46,150 nucleotides of DNA, from NCBI GenBank assembly GCA_030066685.1, contig JASJBF010000012.1:1-46150 (forward strand). The letters are read 5' to 3'. Positions 17,171 to 25,417 of this stretch are shown here, one piece after another. Position 1 is the stretch's first letter; every line of letters begins with the position of its first letter. A program made the translations under genes and the position numbers. The notes under the pieces were generated by a model. The model searched no databases, was not told where the DNA came from, and saw only the letters and a list, made by a program, of their open reading frames with translations. The stretch is from Kiloniellales bacterium. GTDB lineage: Bacteria > Pseudomonadota > Alphaproteobacteria > Kiloniellales > JAKSBE01.

Positions 17171-18228
17171 GCCGCGCCCTCCCCCGGCGCGCCAGACGCG
17201 TCCCCGCCCTCCTGCTCCTCCTCGCCGCGGCCCAGGAGGGAGAGCGCGCGGGCCGCGAAGCCCCGGCCGCGGGCGTGGTGGACCAGGGCCTCCTCGTTGC
17301 CGTGGGTGACCCAGACCTCGGGCGCGCCGACGTCCTCCAGGGTCCGGGTCAGCTCGTCCCAGTCGGCGTGGTCGGAGATCACCAGGGGCAGCTCGGCGCC
17401 GCGCTGGCGGGCGCGCTGGCGCACGGTCATCCAGCCCGAGGCCATGGCGGTCAGCGGCTCCGGCAGGCGCCGGGACCAGCGGTCGTTGAGCGCCGAGGGC
17501 GGCGCCAGGACGATCTCACCCTTGAGCTCGGCCTTGGCCAGGCCCATCGCCGGGCGCAGCTCGCCCAAGGAAATCCCAAGGGTTTCATAGAGCTCGGTCA
17601 GCTTCTTCAGGGCGCCATGAAGGTAGATCGGGCGGTCGTAGCCGGCCGCGCGCAGCAGCCCGATCAGGCGCTGGGCCTTGCCCAGGGCGTAGGCGCCGAC
17701 CAGCAGGCAGCGCTCGGGGAAGGTCTCCCGGGCCCGCAGCAGCTTGCCGACCTCCTCGGCGTCCGGCGGGTGGCGGAAGACCGGCAGGCCGAAGGTCGCC
17801 TCGGTGATGAAGACGTCGCAGGGCACGACCTCGAAGCCGGCGCAGGTCGGATCGGGCCGGCGCTTGTAGTCGCCCGAGACCACCACCCGCCGGCCTTGCC
17901 ACTCCAGCACCGCCTGGGCCGAGCCCAGCACATGGCCGGCCGGCGCGAAGCCGACCGCAACGCCGTCGATGTCCTGGCGCGCGCCGTAGGCCAAGGGCTG
18001 ATGCTGTCTGCCGGCCGCATCGCCGTAGCGCGCCTTCATGATCTCGAGGGTCTCGGGCGTCGCCAGCACCGCGTCGTGGCCGGGCCGGGCGTGGTCGGCG
18101 TGGCCGTGGGTGATCACCGCCCGCGCCACCGGCCGCGCCGGATCGACGTAGAAGTCCCCCGGCTCGCAATAGAGGCCCTTCGGGGTTACTCTGAGCCAAC
18201 CTTCCGCTTTGCTTGGACTCTCGCGCAT
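17167..18228 (-). CDS. Ligase-associated DNA exonuclease (metallo-beta-lactamase fold)
   Basis: 353 residues. Belongs to the beta-CASP-like exonucleases found next to ATP-dependent ligases. N-terminal RVTPKGLYCEPGDFYVDP is the family opening, followed by the metal motif THGHADHARPG (H41, H43, D45, H46), GHVLGSAQAVLE and VSGDYKRRPDPTC; the C-terminal ISDHADWDELT and VTHGNEEAL complete the site. The chosen ATG (18226-18228 on the minus strand) overlaps the ATG of the divergent HIT gene inside the palindrome GCATGC. The C-terminal 25 residues are Gly/Glu-rich and probably disordered. Its role is end processing before ligation, inferred from the conserved gene pair. Confidence 0.88.
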   Translation of the reverse strand: MRESPSKAEGWLRVTPKGLYCEPGDFYVDPARPVARAVITHGHADHARPGHDAVLATPETLEIMKARYGDAAGRQHQPLAYGARQDIDGVAVGFAPAGHVLGSAQAVLEWQGRRVVVSGDYKRRPDPTCAGFEVVPCDVFITEATFGLPVFRHPPDAEEVGKLLRARETFPERCLLVGAYALGKAQRLIGLLRAAGYDRPIYLHGALKKLTELYETLGISLGELRPAMGLAKAELKGEIVLAPPSALNDRWSRRLPEPLTAMASGWMTVRQRARQRGAELPLVISDHADWDELTRTLEDVGAPEVWVTHGNEEALVHHARGRGFAARALSLLGRGEEEQEGGDASGAPGEGAA

Positions 18229-18646
18229 GCCAACCGACTTCCAGCTTCACGAACGCCTTGCGGCGGACTGCGTGGCGGTGACGACCGGGCCGCTGTCGCA
18301 GATCCTTCTGATGAAGGACGCCAACTTCCCCTGGCTGGTCCTGGTGCCGCAGCGTCCGGGCCTGCGGGACTTCCACGACCTGGACGCCGCCGACCTGGCC
18401 CTGGCGACCCGGGAGATCGTCGCCGCCAGCCGCGTCTTTGAAGATAGCCTGCGGCCGGACAAGATCAACGTCGCGGCCCTGGGCAATCAGGTGCCGCAAC
18501 TCCACGTCCACGTCATCGCCCGCTTCCACGACGACCCGGCCTGGCCGAAGCCGGTCTGGGGCGTGCTGCCGCCCAAGGACTACGCGCCCGACGCCCTGGC
18601 GGCGCGGGTCGAGGCCTTGCGGAGCGCCTTGGCCGCGCAGTTCTGA
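18227..18646 (+). CDS. HIT-domain nucleotide hydrolase/transferase
   Basis: 139 residues. Histidine-triad fold with NFPWLVLVPQRPG, the helix DLALATREIVAASR, KINVAALGNQVPQLHVHVIARF and a C-terminal WGVLPP. The triad reads QLHVHVIAR, with Gln in place of the first His; this is usual in this alphaproteobacterial subgroup. Likely acts on nucleoside phosphates such as diadenosine polyphosphates, but the substrate is not determined. The ATG at 18227 is preferred since FQLHERLAADC is the usual N-terminus; a TTG 18 bases upstream is the alternative. No good ribosome site is seen before it, so a leaderless message is possible. Confidence 0.82.
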   Translation: MPTDFQLHERLAADCVAVTTGPLSQILLMKDANFPWLVLVPQRPGLRDFHDLDAADLALATREIVAASRVFEDSLRPDKINVAALGNQVPQLHVHVIARFHDDPAWPKPVWGVLPPKDYAPDALAARVEALRSALAAQF

Positions 18647-18660
18647 TCTCAGGTTCCTCC

Positions 18661-18695
18661 TGCTGTCATGCCCGGACTTGATCCGGGCATCCATG
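18661..18695 (-). repeat. Dispersed REP-like hairpin repeat, copy 2
   Basis: ATGCCCGGA (18668-18676) pairs with TCCGGGCAT (18682-18690). Read on the minus strand it has the same order as the other copies (ATGG, stem, TCAAG loop, stem, GACAG). Together with copy 3 it forms an inverted pair between two convergent genes. Confidence 0.8.
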
Positions 18696-18718
18696 GCACC
18701 GCTCGGCGCCCTTCCCCG

Positions 18719-18755
18719 ACATGGATCACCGGATCAAGTCCGGTGATGACAGTGG
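18719..18755 (+). repeat. Dispersed REP-like hairpin repeat, copy 3
   Basis: ATCACCGGA (18725-18733) and TCCGGTGAT (18739-18747) form a perfect 9-bp stem around TCAAG, with flanks CATGG and GACAGTGG as in copy 1. Copies 2 and 3 face each other 30 bases apart in the gap between the convergent HIT and slipin genes and may end transcription from both sides. Confidence 0.8.
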
Positions 18756-18797
18756 GTTAGGCAGCATAGCCGAAGCGAAACGGCAAGTGGCCCGCCG

Positions 18798-19568
18798 CTA
18801 GTCCCCCTGGCCGTCGCCGCGCGGGCCGGTCAGGCGCTCGAAGACGCCCTTGAGGTCCATCGGGAAGGGGAAGATGATCGTGGAACTGCGCTCGCTGGAG
18901 ATCTCGTGCAGGGTGGTCAGGTAGCGCAGGTGCATGGCCTCGGGCTGCCGGGACAGGGTCTGGGCCGCCTCCAGGAACTTCTGCGCGGCCTGCTGCTCAC
19001 CCTCCGCATCGATGATCTTGGCGCGCCGAATGCGTTCCGCCTCCGCCTGCTTGGCGATGGCGCGGATCATGCTCTCGTCCAGGTCGACGTGCTTGAGCTC
19101 GACGTTGGCGACCTTGATGCCCCAGGCGTCGGTCTGCTCGTCGAGGATGACCCGGATGTCCTTGTTGAGGCTCTCCCGCTTGGCCAGCATCTCGTCCAGC
19201 TCGTGCTGGCCGAGGACCGAGCGCAGGGTGGTCTGGGCGAGCTGGCTCGTCGCCAGCATGAAGTCCTCGACCTGGATGATCGCCTTCTCGGCATCCATCA
19301 CCCGGAAATAGACCACGGCGTTGACGTGGACCGAGACGTTGTCACGCGAGATCACGTCCTGGGTCGGCACGTCCAGGACCCGCACCCGCAGGTCGACCCG
19401 GACCATGCGCTGGATGACCGGGACCACGAGGCGCAGGCCCGGCCCCTTGACCGTCTGGAAGCGGCCGAGCAGGAACACCACCCCACGTTCGTATTCGGGC
19501 AGGACCTTAAGCGAGGCCGCGATCAGCGCCAGGATGGCGACCGGGATTCCAACGAAGACCCAAAACAC
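18798..19568 (-). CDS. Slipin/stomatin-like SPFH membrane protein
   Basis: 256 residues. One N-terminal membrane segment ([19 protein letters not shown]), then the SPFH domain: [53 protein letters not shown], and the region [15 protein letters not shown] helical coiled-coil segment ([25 protein letters not shown]) follows, typical of oligomerising slipins. The GTG at 19568 has GGGAG 6 bases before it. It begins 2 bases after the nfeD-like gene; slipin and long NfeD are a known conserved pair in which the protease can cleave the slipin C-terminal region. Likely organises membrane microdomains. Confidence 0.88.
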   Translation of the reverse strand: MFWVFVGIPVAILALIAASLKVLPEYERGVVFLLGRFQTVKGPGLRLVVPVIQRMVRVDLRVRVLDVPTQDVISRDNVSVHVNAVVYFRVMDAEKAIIQVEDFMLATSQLAQTTLRSVLGQHELDEMLAKRESLNKDIRVILDEQTDAWGIKVANVELKHVDLDESMIRAIAKQAEAERIRRAKIIDAEGEQQAAQKFLEAAQTLSRQPEAMHLRYLTTLHEISSERSSTIIFPFPMDLKGVFERLTGPRGDGQGD

Positions 19569-19570
19569 GG

Positions 19571-21031
19571 CTAGCTCCCTTCCCTCTGCGGCTCGACCAC
19601 CAGGGTCATGCCCTCCATGGCGGTGACCCGGACCGCCCGGCCCGGCTCCAAGACGCCCTCGGCGCGGGCCTGCCAGACTTCGCCCTGGACCCGGACCTCG
19701 CCCCGGTCGCCCGACCAGTCGATGACCTTGCCCGGGCTGCCGACCATCTCGTCGCTGCCGGTGCGCACCGGCTGGCGGCGCAGGCCGTACATCTTGGTCG
19801 CGATCAGCAGGGTGCCGCCGCCGGCGAGCAGCGCCACCGCGCCCATGAAGTAGGGCGAGACCCCGAAGCCGGGCACGTCGGTGTCGATCAGCATGACCGA
19901 GCCGATGACGAAGGCGATCACCCCGCCGAAGCCGAGGATCCCGAAGCTGGGCAGGAAGGCCTCGGCGATCAGGAGGATCATGCCGAGGATGATCAGTCCC
20001 AGGCCGGCGTAGTTGATCGGCAGGACGTGCAGGCCGTAGAGCCCGAGCAGCAGGCAGATCGCCCCGACCACGCCGGAGACGACGGCACCGGTGTAGAACT
20101 CGAGCACGATGCCGTAGAAGCCGATGGTCATGAGGATCACGGCGACCGTTGGGTTGGTAATGATCTCCAGCAGTTCGACGCGCCAGTCCTTCTCGATCTC
20201 GACCACCGCGACCTCCGCGGTCGCCAGGGTGACCGTGCCGTCGTCCATCTCGATCTCGCGGCCGTCGACCCGGGCCAGCAGGTCCTCGACGTCGGTCGCG
20301 ACCAGGTCGATCACGCCCGCCTCCAGGGCGTCCTGGGAGGTCAGAGTCGCCGCCTCGCGCACCGCCTTCTCGGCCCACTCGACGTTGCGCTTGCGCAGCT
20401 GGGCCAGGCTGCGGATGTAGGCGATGGCGTCCTGCAGGACCTTGTCCTCGATGGTCGGCTTGGCGGCCTTGGCGGGTTCCTTCTCGGGCGCGTCGGCCTC
20501 CTCGGGCTCGGCAGCCTCCTCGGACTCGGCAGCCTCCTCCGTCTCCGCATCGCCTTTCTCTTCGGCCGGCTTCTCCTTGTCCTCCTCCGGTTCCGGCTGC
20601 CGGCCGAAGGGAAAGCCGCCACCGACCTGGACCGGCGTCGCCGCGCCCAGCTCGGTCGCCGGCGCCATGGCCGCGACGTGACTGGCGTAGAGGATGTAGG
20701 TGCCGGCGCTGGCGGCCCGGGCGCCGCGTGGCCCGACGTAGCCGATGACCGGGACGGGCGACGCCAGGATGTCCTTGATGATCTCGCGCATCGAGGTGTC
20801 GAGGCCGCCGGGCGTGTCCATCTTGAGGACGATCGCGGTCGCGCCCTGGTCCACCGACTTCTCGATGCCGCGGCTGACGTAGTCGGCGACCGCGGGTCCG
20901 ATCGGGCCCTTGATGGTCAGCACCGCGACCACCGGCGCCTGGGCGCGCCCCGCCGGCGCCTGCAGCCAGAGCAGGGCGCCGAGAGCCACCAGCAGCAGAT
21001 AGAGTGTCAGCCTGTGGGCGCGTTCGACCAT
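19571..21031 (-). CDS. Long NfeD-family membrane serine protease
   Basis: 486 residues. Signal/anchor at residues 8-28, then a ClpP/SppA-like protease domain: [14 protein letters not shown], the loop [12 protein letters not shown], and the nucleophile S108 in [12 protein letters not shown] Glu/Ala/Pro-rich insertion (about 150-205) interrupts the domain, then [20 protein letters not shown] near the catalytic Lys region and the family segment [11 protein letters not shown]. Four to five membrane helices follow (about 295-420), and a C-terminal OB-fold NfeD domain with [24 protein letters not shown]. The ATG at 21031 is preferred over TTG at 21052 because GAGGAA precedes it. It is coupled to the slipin gene and probably acts in membrane protein quality control. 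Confidence 0.87.
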   Translation of the reverse strand: MVERAHRLTLYLLLVALGALLWLQAPAGRAQAPVVAVLTIKGPIGPAVADYVSRGIEKSVDQGATAIVLKMDTPGGLDTSMREIIKDILASPVPVIGYVGPRGARAASAGTYILYASHVAAMAPATELGAATPVQVGGGFPFGRQPEPEEDKEKPAEEKGDAETEEAAESEEAAEPEEADAPEKEPAKAAKPTIEDKVLQDAIAYIRSLAQLRKRNVEWAEKAVREAATLTSQDALEAGVIDLVATDVEDLLARVDGREIEMDDGTVTLATAEVAVVEIEKDWRVELLEIITNPTVAVILMTIGFYGIVLEFYTGAVVSGVVGAICLLLGLYGLHVLPINYAGLGLIILGMILLIAEAFLPSFGILGFGGVIAFVIGSVMLIDTDVPGFGVSPYFMGAVALLAGGGTLLIATKMYGLRRQPVRTGSDEMVGSPGKVIDWSGDRGEVRVQGEVWQARAEGVLEPGRAVRVTAMEGMTLVVEPQREGS

Positions 21032-21094
21032 CGTCGGTTCCTCGCCCTTCAAGAATCGGCTTTTAGCCTTTGAAAGTCCACTGTTTCCTTTGGG

Positions 21095-21556
21095 CTAAGG
21101 CTTCGCGACCATGAGATAGAAGATCACGGCCACGGCCAGGAAGGCCGGCCAGCCCAGGCGGAACCAGTGGGCCAGGTAGCGGTGATAGCGCTGCGGCAGG
21201 GCGCCGCCTTCGGCGGCGGCCACGGCCAGGTCCCGGATGCGCAGCTGCAGCCGGACCACCGGCAGCCAGCAGGCGCCGGCCAGAAGGAAGAGCCCGTAGG
21301 CCCAGAGCAGCCAGGGCTCCAGGGGGTCGTAGCCGCCCTGCCAGATCAGCCAAGCGCCGGAGCCGGCCTGAAAGGCGATCGCCGGCGCGGTGAAGATGCC
21401 GTCGGCCAGGACGACGTTGCGGGCGATCACCGCCAGGGCCCGCAGGTCGCCCGCGCGATGGCCGCGCCACATGTAGAAGGCCGTCCCCAGGCCGGTCCCG
21501 AAAATCAGGGTCGCCGAGAGGACGTGCAGGGTCTTGACCAGGTCGTAGGCGTTCAC
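21095..21556 (-). CDS. DUF2269 integral membrane protein
   Basis: 153 residues. Starts at GTG 21556, overlapping the stop of the upstream gene by 4 bases (GTGA), so it is co-translated with it. Four hydrophobic segments are visible, beginning with YDLVKTLHVLSATLIFGTGLG, the characteristic His-containing first helix of DUF2269, then AFQAGSGAWLIWQGG, LLWAYGLFLLAGACWLPVV and LGWPAFLAVAVIFYLMV. The pattern RHL-type histidines in H11 and HRYLAHWF could bind heme, as in cytochrome-like four-helix membrane proteins, but this is not established. Function unknown. Confidence 0.78.
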   Translation of the reverse strand: MNAYDLVKTLHVLSATLIFGTGLGTAFYMWRGHRAGDLRALAVIARNVVLADGIFTAPAIAFQAGSGAWLIWQGGYDPLEPWLLWAYGLFLLAGACWLPVVRLQLRIRDLAVAAAEGGALPQRYHRYLAHWFRLGWPAFLAVAVIFYLMVAKP

Positions 21557-22869
21557 TTGTCGTCCTCGAGGGCCCAGGCCACCAGGGTCGCAAGCAGGAT
21601 CAGCGCGAATCCCAGAAACAGCATGAGGTTGGGCCAGACGAGCTGCCAGCCGATCGCGACCATCAAGCCGACCAGCGAGGCCGCCCACCACAGCAGCGCG
21701 ATCGCCAGCACCCAGAGCTGCCAGGCCAGGACCAGGCGGACCTTCCAGCGCAGCAGCAGGAGCAGGCCTGACGCCAAGGCCAGCCCGAAGACGATCTGCC
21801 AGGGATCGAAGCCGCCGCCCGGCGCCGCGTCGCCCCCGGAGAGCGCCCGGCCGACGTGGAGCCCGCCGCCGAAGAGCATCACCGAGGCGCCGACGATCCA
21901 GTAGAGCCCCAGGACCGTCCGCAGGGCTGGCCGCAGGACATAGAGCCGGGCGTGCCAGCGGTCCTGGACCTGCGCCGGATGCTGGGCGAGGACCTCGTCG
22001 AAGCCGCGCGGCACGATGCCGGTGACCAGCGTGAAGCGGTCCGGCGCGGCCGCGTTGCCCTGCTCGATCATGCGCAGGGACGTCGTGGTCAGCGGGCCGC
22101 CGCCGACCAGGTCGCCGAGGCGGGCCAGGAGCCGCATCACCGGCATCGGGATCCGCAACGCCCAGGCCCGCCCGAGGCCGAGCCAGCGCCGGAGGCGGAA
22201 CAGGACCTCGCGGATGGCGATCGGCTCCGGCCCGGTCACCGGGATGATCTCGCCGATGCCCACGCCGTCTTCCAGCAGGCGGCGGATGCCCTCGGTCAGG
22301 TCGTCCATGAAGACCGGCTGGAAGGGCTGCTCGCCCTTGCCGGGCAGGGGCACGAAGAGGGGCAGCGCCGCCTGGGCGCGCAGCAGCGAGGTGCCGCCGT
22401 AGGAGCCCGCCGGCGTGTAGACCAGCGAGGGCCGCAGGATCGTCCACTCCAGGTCGAGACCCTGGAGGTGCGCATCCGCCGCCAGCTTGCTGGTCGCGTA
22501 GTGCAGGTCGATGCCGGTCTCGACGCCCAGGGCCGAGACGTGGATCACGCGGCGGACGCCGGACGCCGCGCAGGCGTCGAAGAGCGCCGCCGTCGCCGTC
22601 AGATGCACCGCCTCCATGGTCGCCCGCCGTCGCGGTTGCAGCACGCCGACGCAGTTGACCAGCGCCTCGACGCCTTGCAGGCGCGGGCGCCAGTCATCGG
22701 AGCTCAGATCCCGCGTGAAGTCGCAGGCGATAAAGCGCTGATCCGGAAAGATACGGTCGGCCCGCTGGCCGTCCCGGGCGCCGATCAGCACCTCGTGGCC
22801 CGCCGCGATCAGGCAGGCCGCGACATGGCGGCCGATGAAGCCGGTCGCGCCCGTGACGAGAACCTTCAT
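21553..22869 (-). CDS. NAD(P)-binding SDR protein with C-terminal DoxX-like membrane domain
   Basis: 438 residues. The N-terminal extended SDR/NmrA-type Rossmann domain opens with MKVLVTGATGFIGRHVAACL (GxxGxxG) and continues VEALVNCVGVL, VIHVSALGV and HYATSKLAAD, with Y/K of the short-chain dehydrogenase type. From about residue 300 the protein has four membrane helices (for example TVLGLYWIVGASVMLFGG, WQIVFGLALASGLLLL, LWVLAIALLWWAASLVGLMV) resembling the DoxX-like family. Such fusions are found in proteobacteria as putative quinone-linked or envelope oxidoreductases; the substrate is unknown. GAGAGGGG precedes the ATG. It is coupled to the DUF2269 gene and divergent from lhr, with 79 bases between the starts. 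Confidence 0.82.
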   Translation of the reverse strand: MKVLVTGATGFIGRHVAACLIAAGHEVLIGARDGQRADRIFPDQRFIACDFTRDLSSDDWRPRLQGVEALVNCVGVLQPRRRATMEAVHLTATAALFDACAASGVRRVIHVSALGVETGIDLHYATSKLAADAHLQGLDLEWTILRPSLVYTPAGSYGGTSLLRAQAALPLFVPLPGKGEQPFQPVFMDDLTEGIRRLLEDGVGIGEIIPVTGPEPIAIREVLFRLRRWLGLGRAWALRIPMPVMRLLARLGDLVGGGPLTTTSLRMIEQGNAAAPDRFTLVTGIVPRGFDEVLAQHPAQVQDRWHARLYVLRPALRTVLGLYWIVGASVMLFGGGLHVGRALSGGDAAPGGGFDPWQIVFGLALASGLLLLLRWKVRLVLAWQLWVLAIALLWWAASLVGLMVAIGWQLVWPNLMLFLGFALILLATLVAWALEDDK

Positions 22870-22913
22870 GGCCCCTCTCTAGCACGTTCGGCCGAGTCGG
22901 CGGTTAATCCGGC

Positions 22914-22941
22914 TTGGAGAACGGATCCGGAACGCTATAGT
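22914..22941 (+). promoter_or_regulatory. Predicted lhr promoter very close to the start codon
   Basis: TATAGT at 22936-22941 with TTGGAG at 22914-22919 and a 16-base spacer. The -10 ends 7 bases before the ATG at 22949, so transcription would begin at or next to the start codon, giving a leaderless or nearly leaderless message. The -35 match is weak. Confidence 0.35.
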
Positions 22942-22948
22942 CGGAGTC

Positions 22949-25417
22949 ATGGACCTGCCGCGGACTGCGCCCCTGCCCGCCGAGCTGCTGCCGGAGACCT
23001 TCGGGTCCTGGTTCGCGGCGCGCGGCTGGGCGCCACACGCGCATCAGCTCGAGATGCTGGCGGCGGCGCGCGACGGCGCCTCGGCCCTGCTGATCGCGCC
23101 GACCGGCGGCGGCAAGACCCTGGCCGGCTTCCTGCCCTCCCTGGTCGAGCTGGCGGCCGAGCCCACGGCCGGGCTGCACACGCTCTACATCTCGCCGCTC
23201 AAGGCGCTGACCGTCGACATCCACCGCAACCTGACCCAGCCGATCGCCGAGATGGGCCTCGACATCGCCTGCGAGACCCGGACCGGCGACACACCCCAGG
23301 CCAAGCGCCAGCGGCAGCGCCGGCGGCCGCCGCAGGTCCTGCTGACCACGCCGGAATCCCTGGCCCTGCTGCTGTCCTATCACGACGCGGCGCGGGTCTT
23401 CGGACGCCTGCGCTGCGTGGTCGTCGACGAGCTTCACGCCCTGGCCGACAACAAGCGCGGCGACCTGCTGTCGCTGGGCCTGGCGCGGCTCCAGGCCCTG
23501 GCGCCGGACTGCCGGCGGGTCGGGCTCTCGGCCACGGTGCGCGATCCCGAGGCCCTGCGCGCCTGGGTGACCGCGCCGGAGAGCGCGACGCCGGCACGGC
23601 TGATCCGCGGGGCACCCGGTCCGGACCCCGAGATCGAGATCCTGGTGACCCGCGAGCGCCTGCCCTGGTCCGGCCACATGGCCCTGCACGCGGTCGGAGA
23701 GATCTACGAGCGCCTGAAGGCGGTCGACACCGCCATCGTCTTCGTCAACACCCGGGCCCAGGCCGAGCTGGTGTTCCGCGAGCTCTGGCGGATCAACGAC
23801 GACAACCTGCCGATCGGCATCCACCACGGCAGCCTGGAGCGCGAGCGCCGGCGCAAGGTCGAGGCGGCCATGGCCCGGGGCGAGCTGCGCGCGGTGGTCG
23901 CGACCTCCTCCCTCGACCTGGGGATCGACTGGGGCGCGGTCGACCTCGTGGTCCAGGTCGGCGCGCCCAAGGGCGTGTCGCGCCTGCTGCAGCGGATCGG
24001 CCGCGCCAACCACCGCCTGGACCGGCCGAGCCGGGCGCTGCTGGTGCCCGGCAACCGCTTCGAGTACCTGGAGTGCCTGGCCGCCCTGGCCGGGGTCCGC
24101 GAGATGACCCTGGATGGCAACCCGCCGCGCAGCGGCGGGCTCGACGTCCTGGCCCAGCACCTCCTGGGTACCGCCTGCGCCGGGCCGCTCGATCCCGATC
24201 TTTCTTATCGTCAGGCGGTTACCGCCCCACCCTACAGCGAGCTGACAAGGCGGGACTTTGACGACGTGCTCGACTTCGTCGCCACCGGGGGTTACGCGCT
24301 GAGGGCCTACGAGCGCTTCCGCCGCCTGGTCCGGGGGCCGGACGGGCTCTACCGCCTGGCCAACCGGCGCTTCGTCCAGCGCTACCGGATGAACGTCGGG
24401 ACCATCGTCGAGGCGCCGACCATCAAGATCAAGCTGCGCAACGGCCGCGGCCTGGGGGAGGTCGAGGAGTACTTCGTCAACGGCCTGACCGCCGGCGACA
24501 CCTTCATCTTCGCCGGCGAGCTGCTGACCTTCCTGGGCCTGCGCGAGACCTGGGCCGAGGTCGCCCGCGGCGGCAAGGGCGATCCCCAGGTGCCGGCCTA
24601 CGGCGGCGGCCGCCTGCCGCTCTCGACCCACCTGGCCGAGCGGGTCCGCGGGCTGCTGGAGGCGACGGCGGCCTGGCGGGACATGCCGCCGGCGGTCGCC
24701 GAGTGGCTGCGCCTGCAGCACTGGCGCTCCGTCATGCCGCCGCGCGACGGGCTCCTGGTGGAGACCTTCCCGAGGGGCGAGCGCGAATACCTGGTGGCCT
24801 ACTGCTTCGAAGGGCGCAACGCCCACCAGACGCTGGGCATGCTGCTGACCCGGCGGATGGAGCGGCTCGGCCTCTCGCCCCTGGGCTTCGTCGCCACGGA
24901 CTACGTCATCGCGGTCTGGAGCCTGCGCCCGGCGGAGGACATGGCGGCCCTTTTCAGCGAAGACCTGCTGGGCGACGACCTCGAGGAATGGATGGCCGAG
25001 TCCTCCCTGCTGCGCCGGACCTTCCGCAATGCCGCGGTGATCGCCGGCCTGATCGAACGCCGCCATCCCGGCCAGGAGAAGACACGGCGCCAGGTCACGA
25101 TCTCCTCGGACCTGATCTACGACGTGCTGCGCAAGTACGAGCCGAACCACGTGCTGCTGCGCGCGACCTGGGCCGACGCCGCCGGCGGGCTGACCGATAT
25201 CGGCCGCCTGGGCGACATGCTGGGCCGGATCAAGGGCCGGATCCGGCACCGCCATCTCGAGAAGGTCTCGCCCCTGGCGGTGCCGGTCCTGCTGGAGATC
25301 GGCCGCGAGCAGGTCTACGGCAGCGCCTTCGACGAGCTGCTGGACGAGGGCGCCCGGGGCCTGATCACCGAAGCCACCGAGGGCGCCGACCAGGCCCGGC
25401 TGCCGCTGTCCAGTTAG
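22949..25417 (+). CDS. lhr: Ligase-associated DEXH-box helicase (Lhr-type)
   Basis: 822 residues, the short Lhr type. RecA domain 1 has Walker A IAPTGGGKTLAG (residues 49-60), motif Ia TLYISPLKAL, motif II VVVDELHAL and motif III LSATV; RecA domain 2 has AIVFVNTRAQAE, VVATSSLDLGIDWG and LLQRIGRANH. The C-terminal half holds the winged-helix and Lhr-specific domains (NVGTIVEAPTIKIKL, GDTFIFAGELL, FPRGEREYLVAYCFEGR). It unwinds DNA:RNA or branched DNA during repair and belongs to the conserved group with ATP-dependent ligase, exonuclease and PdeM. Its stop overlaps the stop of the convergent unknown gene. Confidence 0.92.
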   Translation: MDLPRTAPLPAELLPETFGSWFAARGWAPHAHQLEMLAAARDGASALLIAPTGGGKTLAGFLPSLVELAAEPTAGLHTLYISPLKALTVDIHRNLTQPIAEMGLDIACETRTGDTPQAKRQRQRRRPPQVLLTTPESLALLLSYHDAARVFGRLRCVVVDELHALADNKRGDLLSLGLARLQALAPDCRRVGLSATVRDPEALRAWVTAPESATPARLIRGAPGPDPEIEILVTRERLPWSGHMALHAVGEIYERLKAVDTAIVFVNTRAQAELVFRELWRINDDNLPIGIHHGSLERERRRKVEAAMARGELRAVVATSSLDLGIDWGAVDLVVQVGAPKGVSRLLQRIGRANHRLDRPSRALLVPGNRFEYLECLAALAGVREMTLDGNPPRSGGLDVLAQHLLGTACAGPLDPDLSYRQAVTAPPYSELTRRDFDDVLDFVATGGYALRAYERFRRLVRGPDGLYRLANRRFVQRYRMNVGTIVEAPTIKIKLRNGRGLGEVEEYFVNGLTAGDTFIFAGELLTFLGLRETWAEVARGGKGDPQVPAYGGGRLPLSTHLAERVRGLLEATAAWRDMPPAVAEWLRLQHWRSVMPPRDGLLVETFPRGEREYLVAYCFEGRNAHQTLGMLLTRRMERLGLSPLGFVATDYVIAVWSLRPAEDMAALFSEDLLGDDLEEWMAESSLLRRTFRNAAVIAGLIERRHPGQEKTRRQVTISSDLIYDVLRKYEPNHVLLRATWADAAGGLTDIGRLGDMLGRIKGRIRHRHLEKVSPLAVPVLLEIGREQVYGSAFDELLDEGARGLITEATEGADQARLPLSS

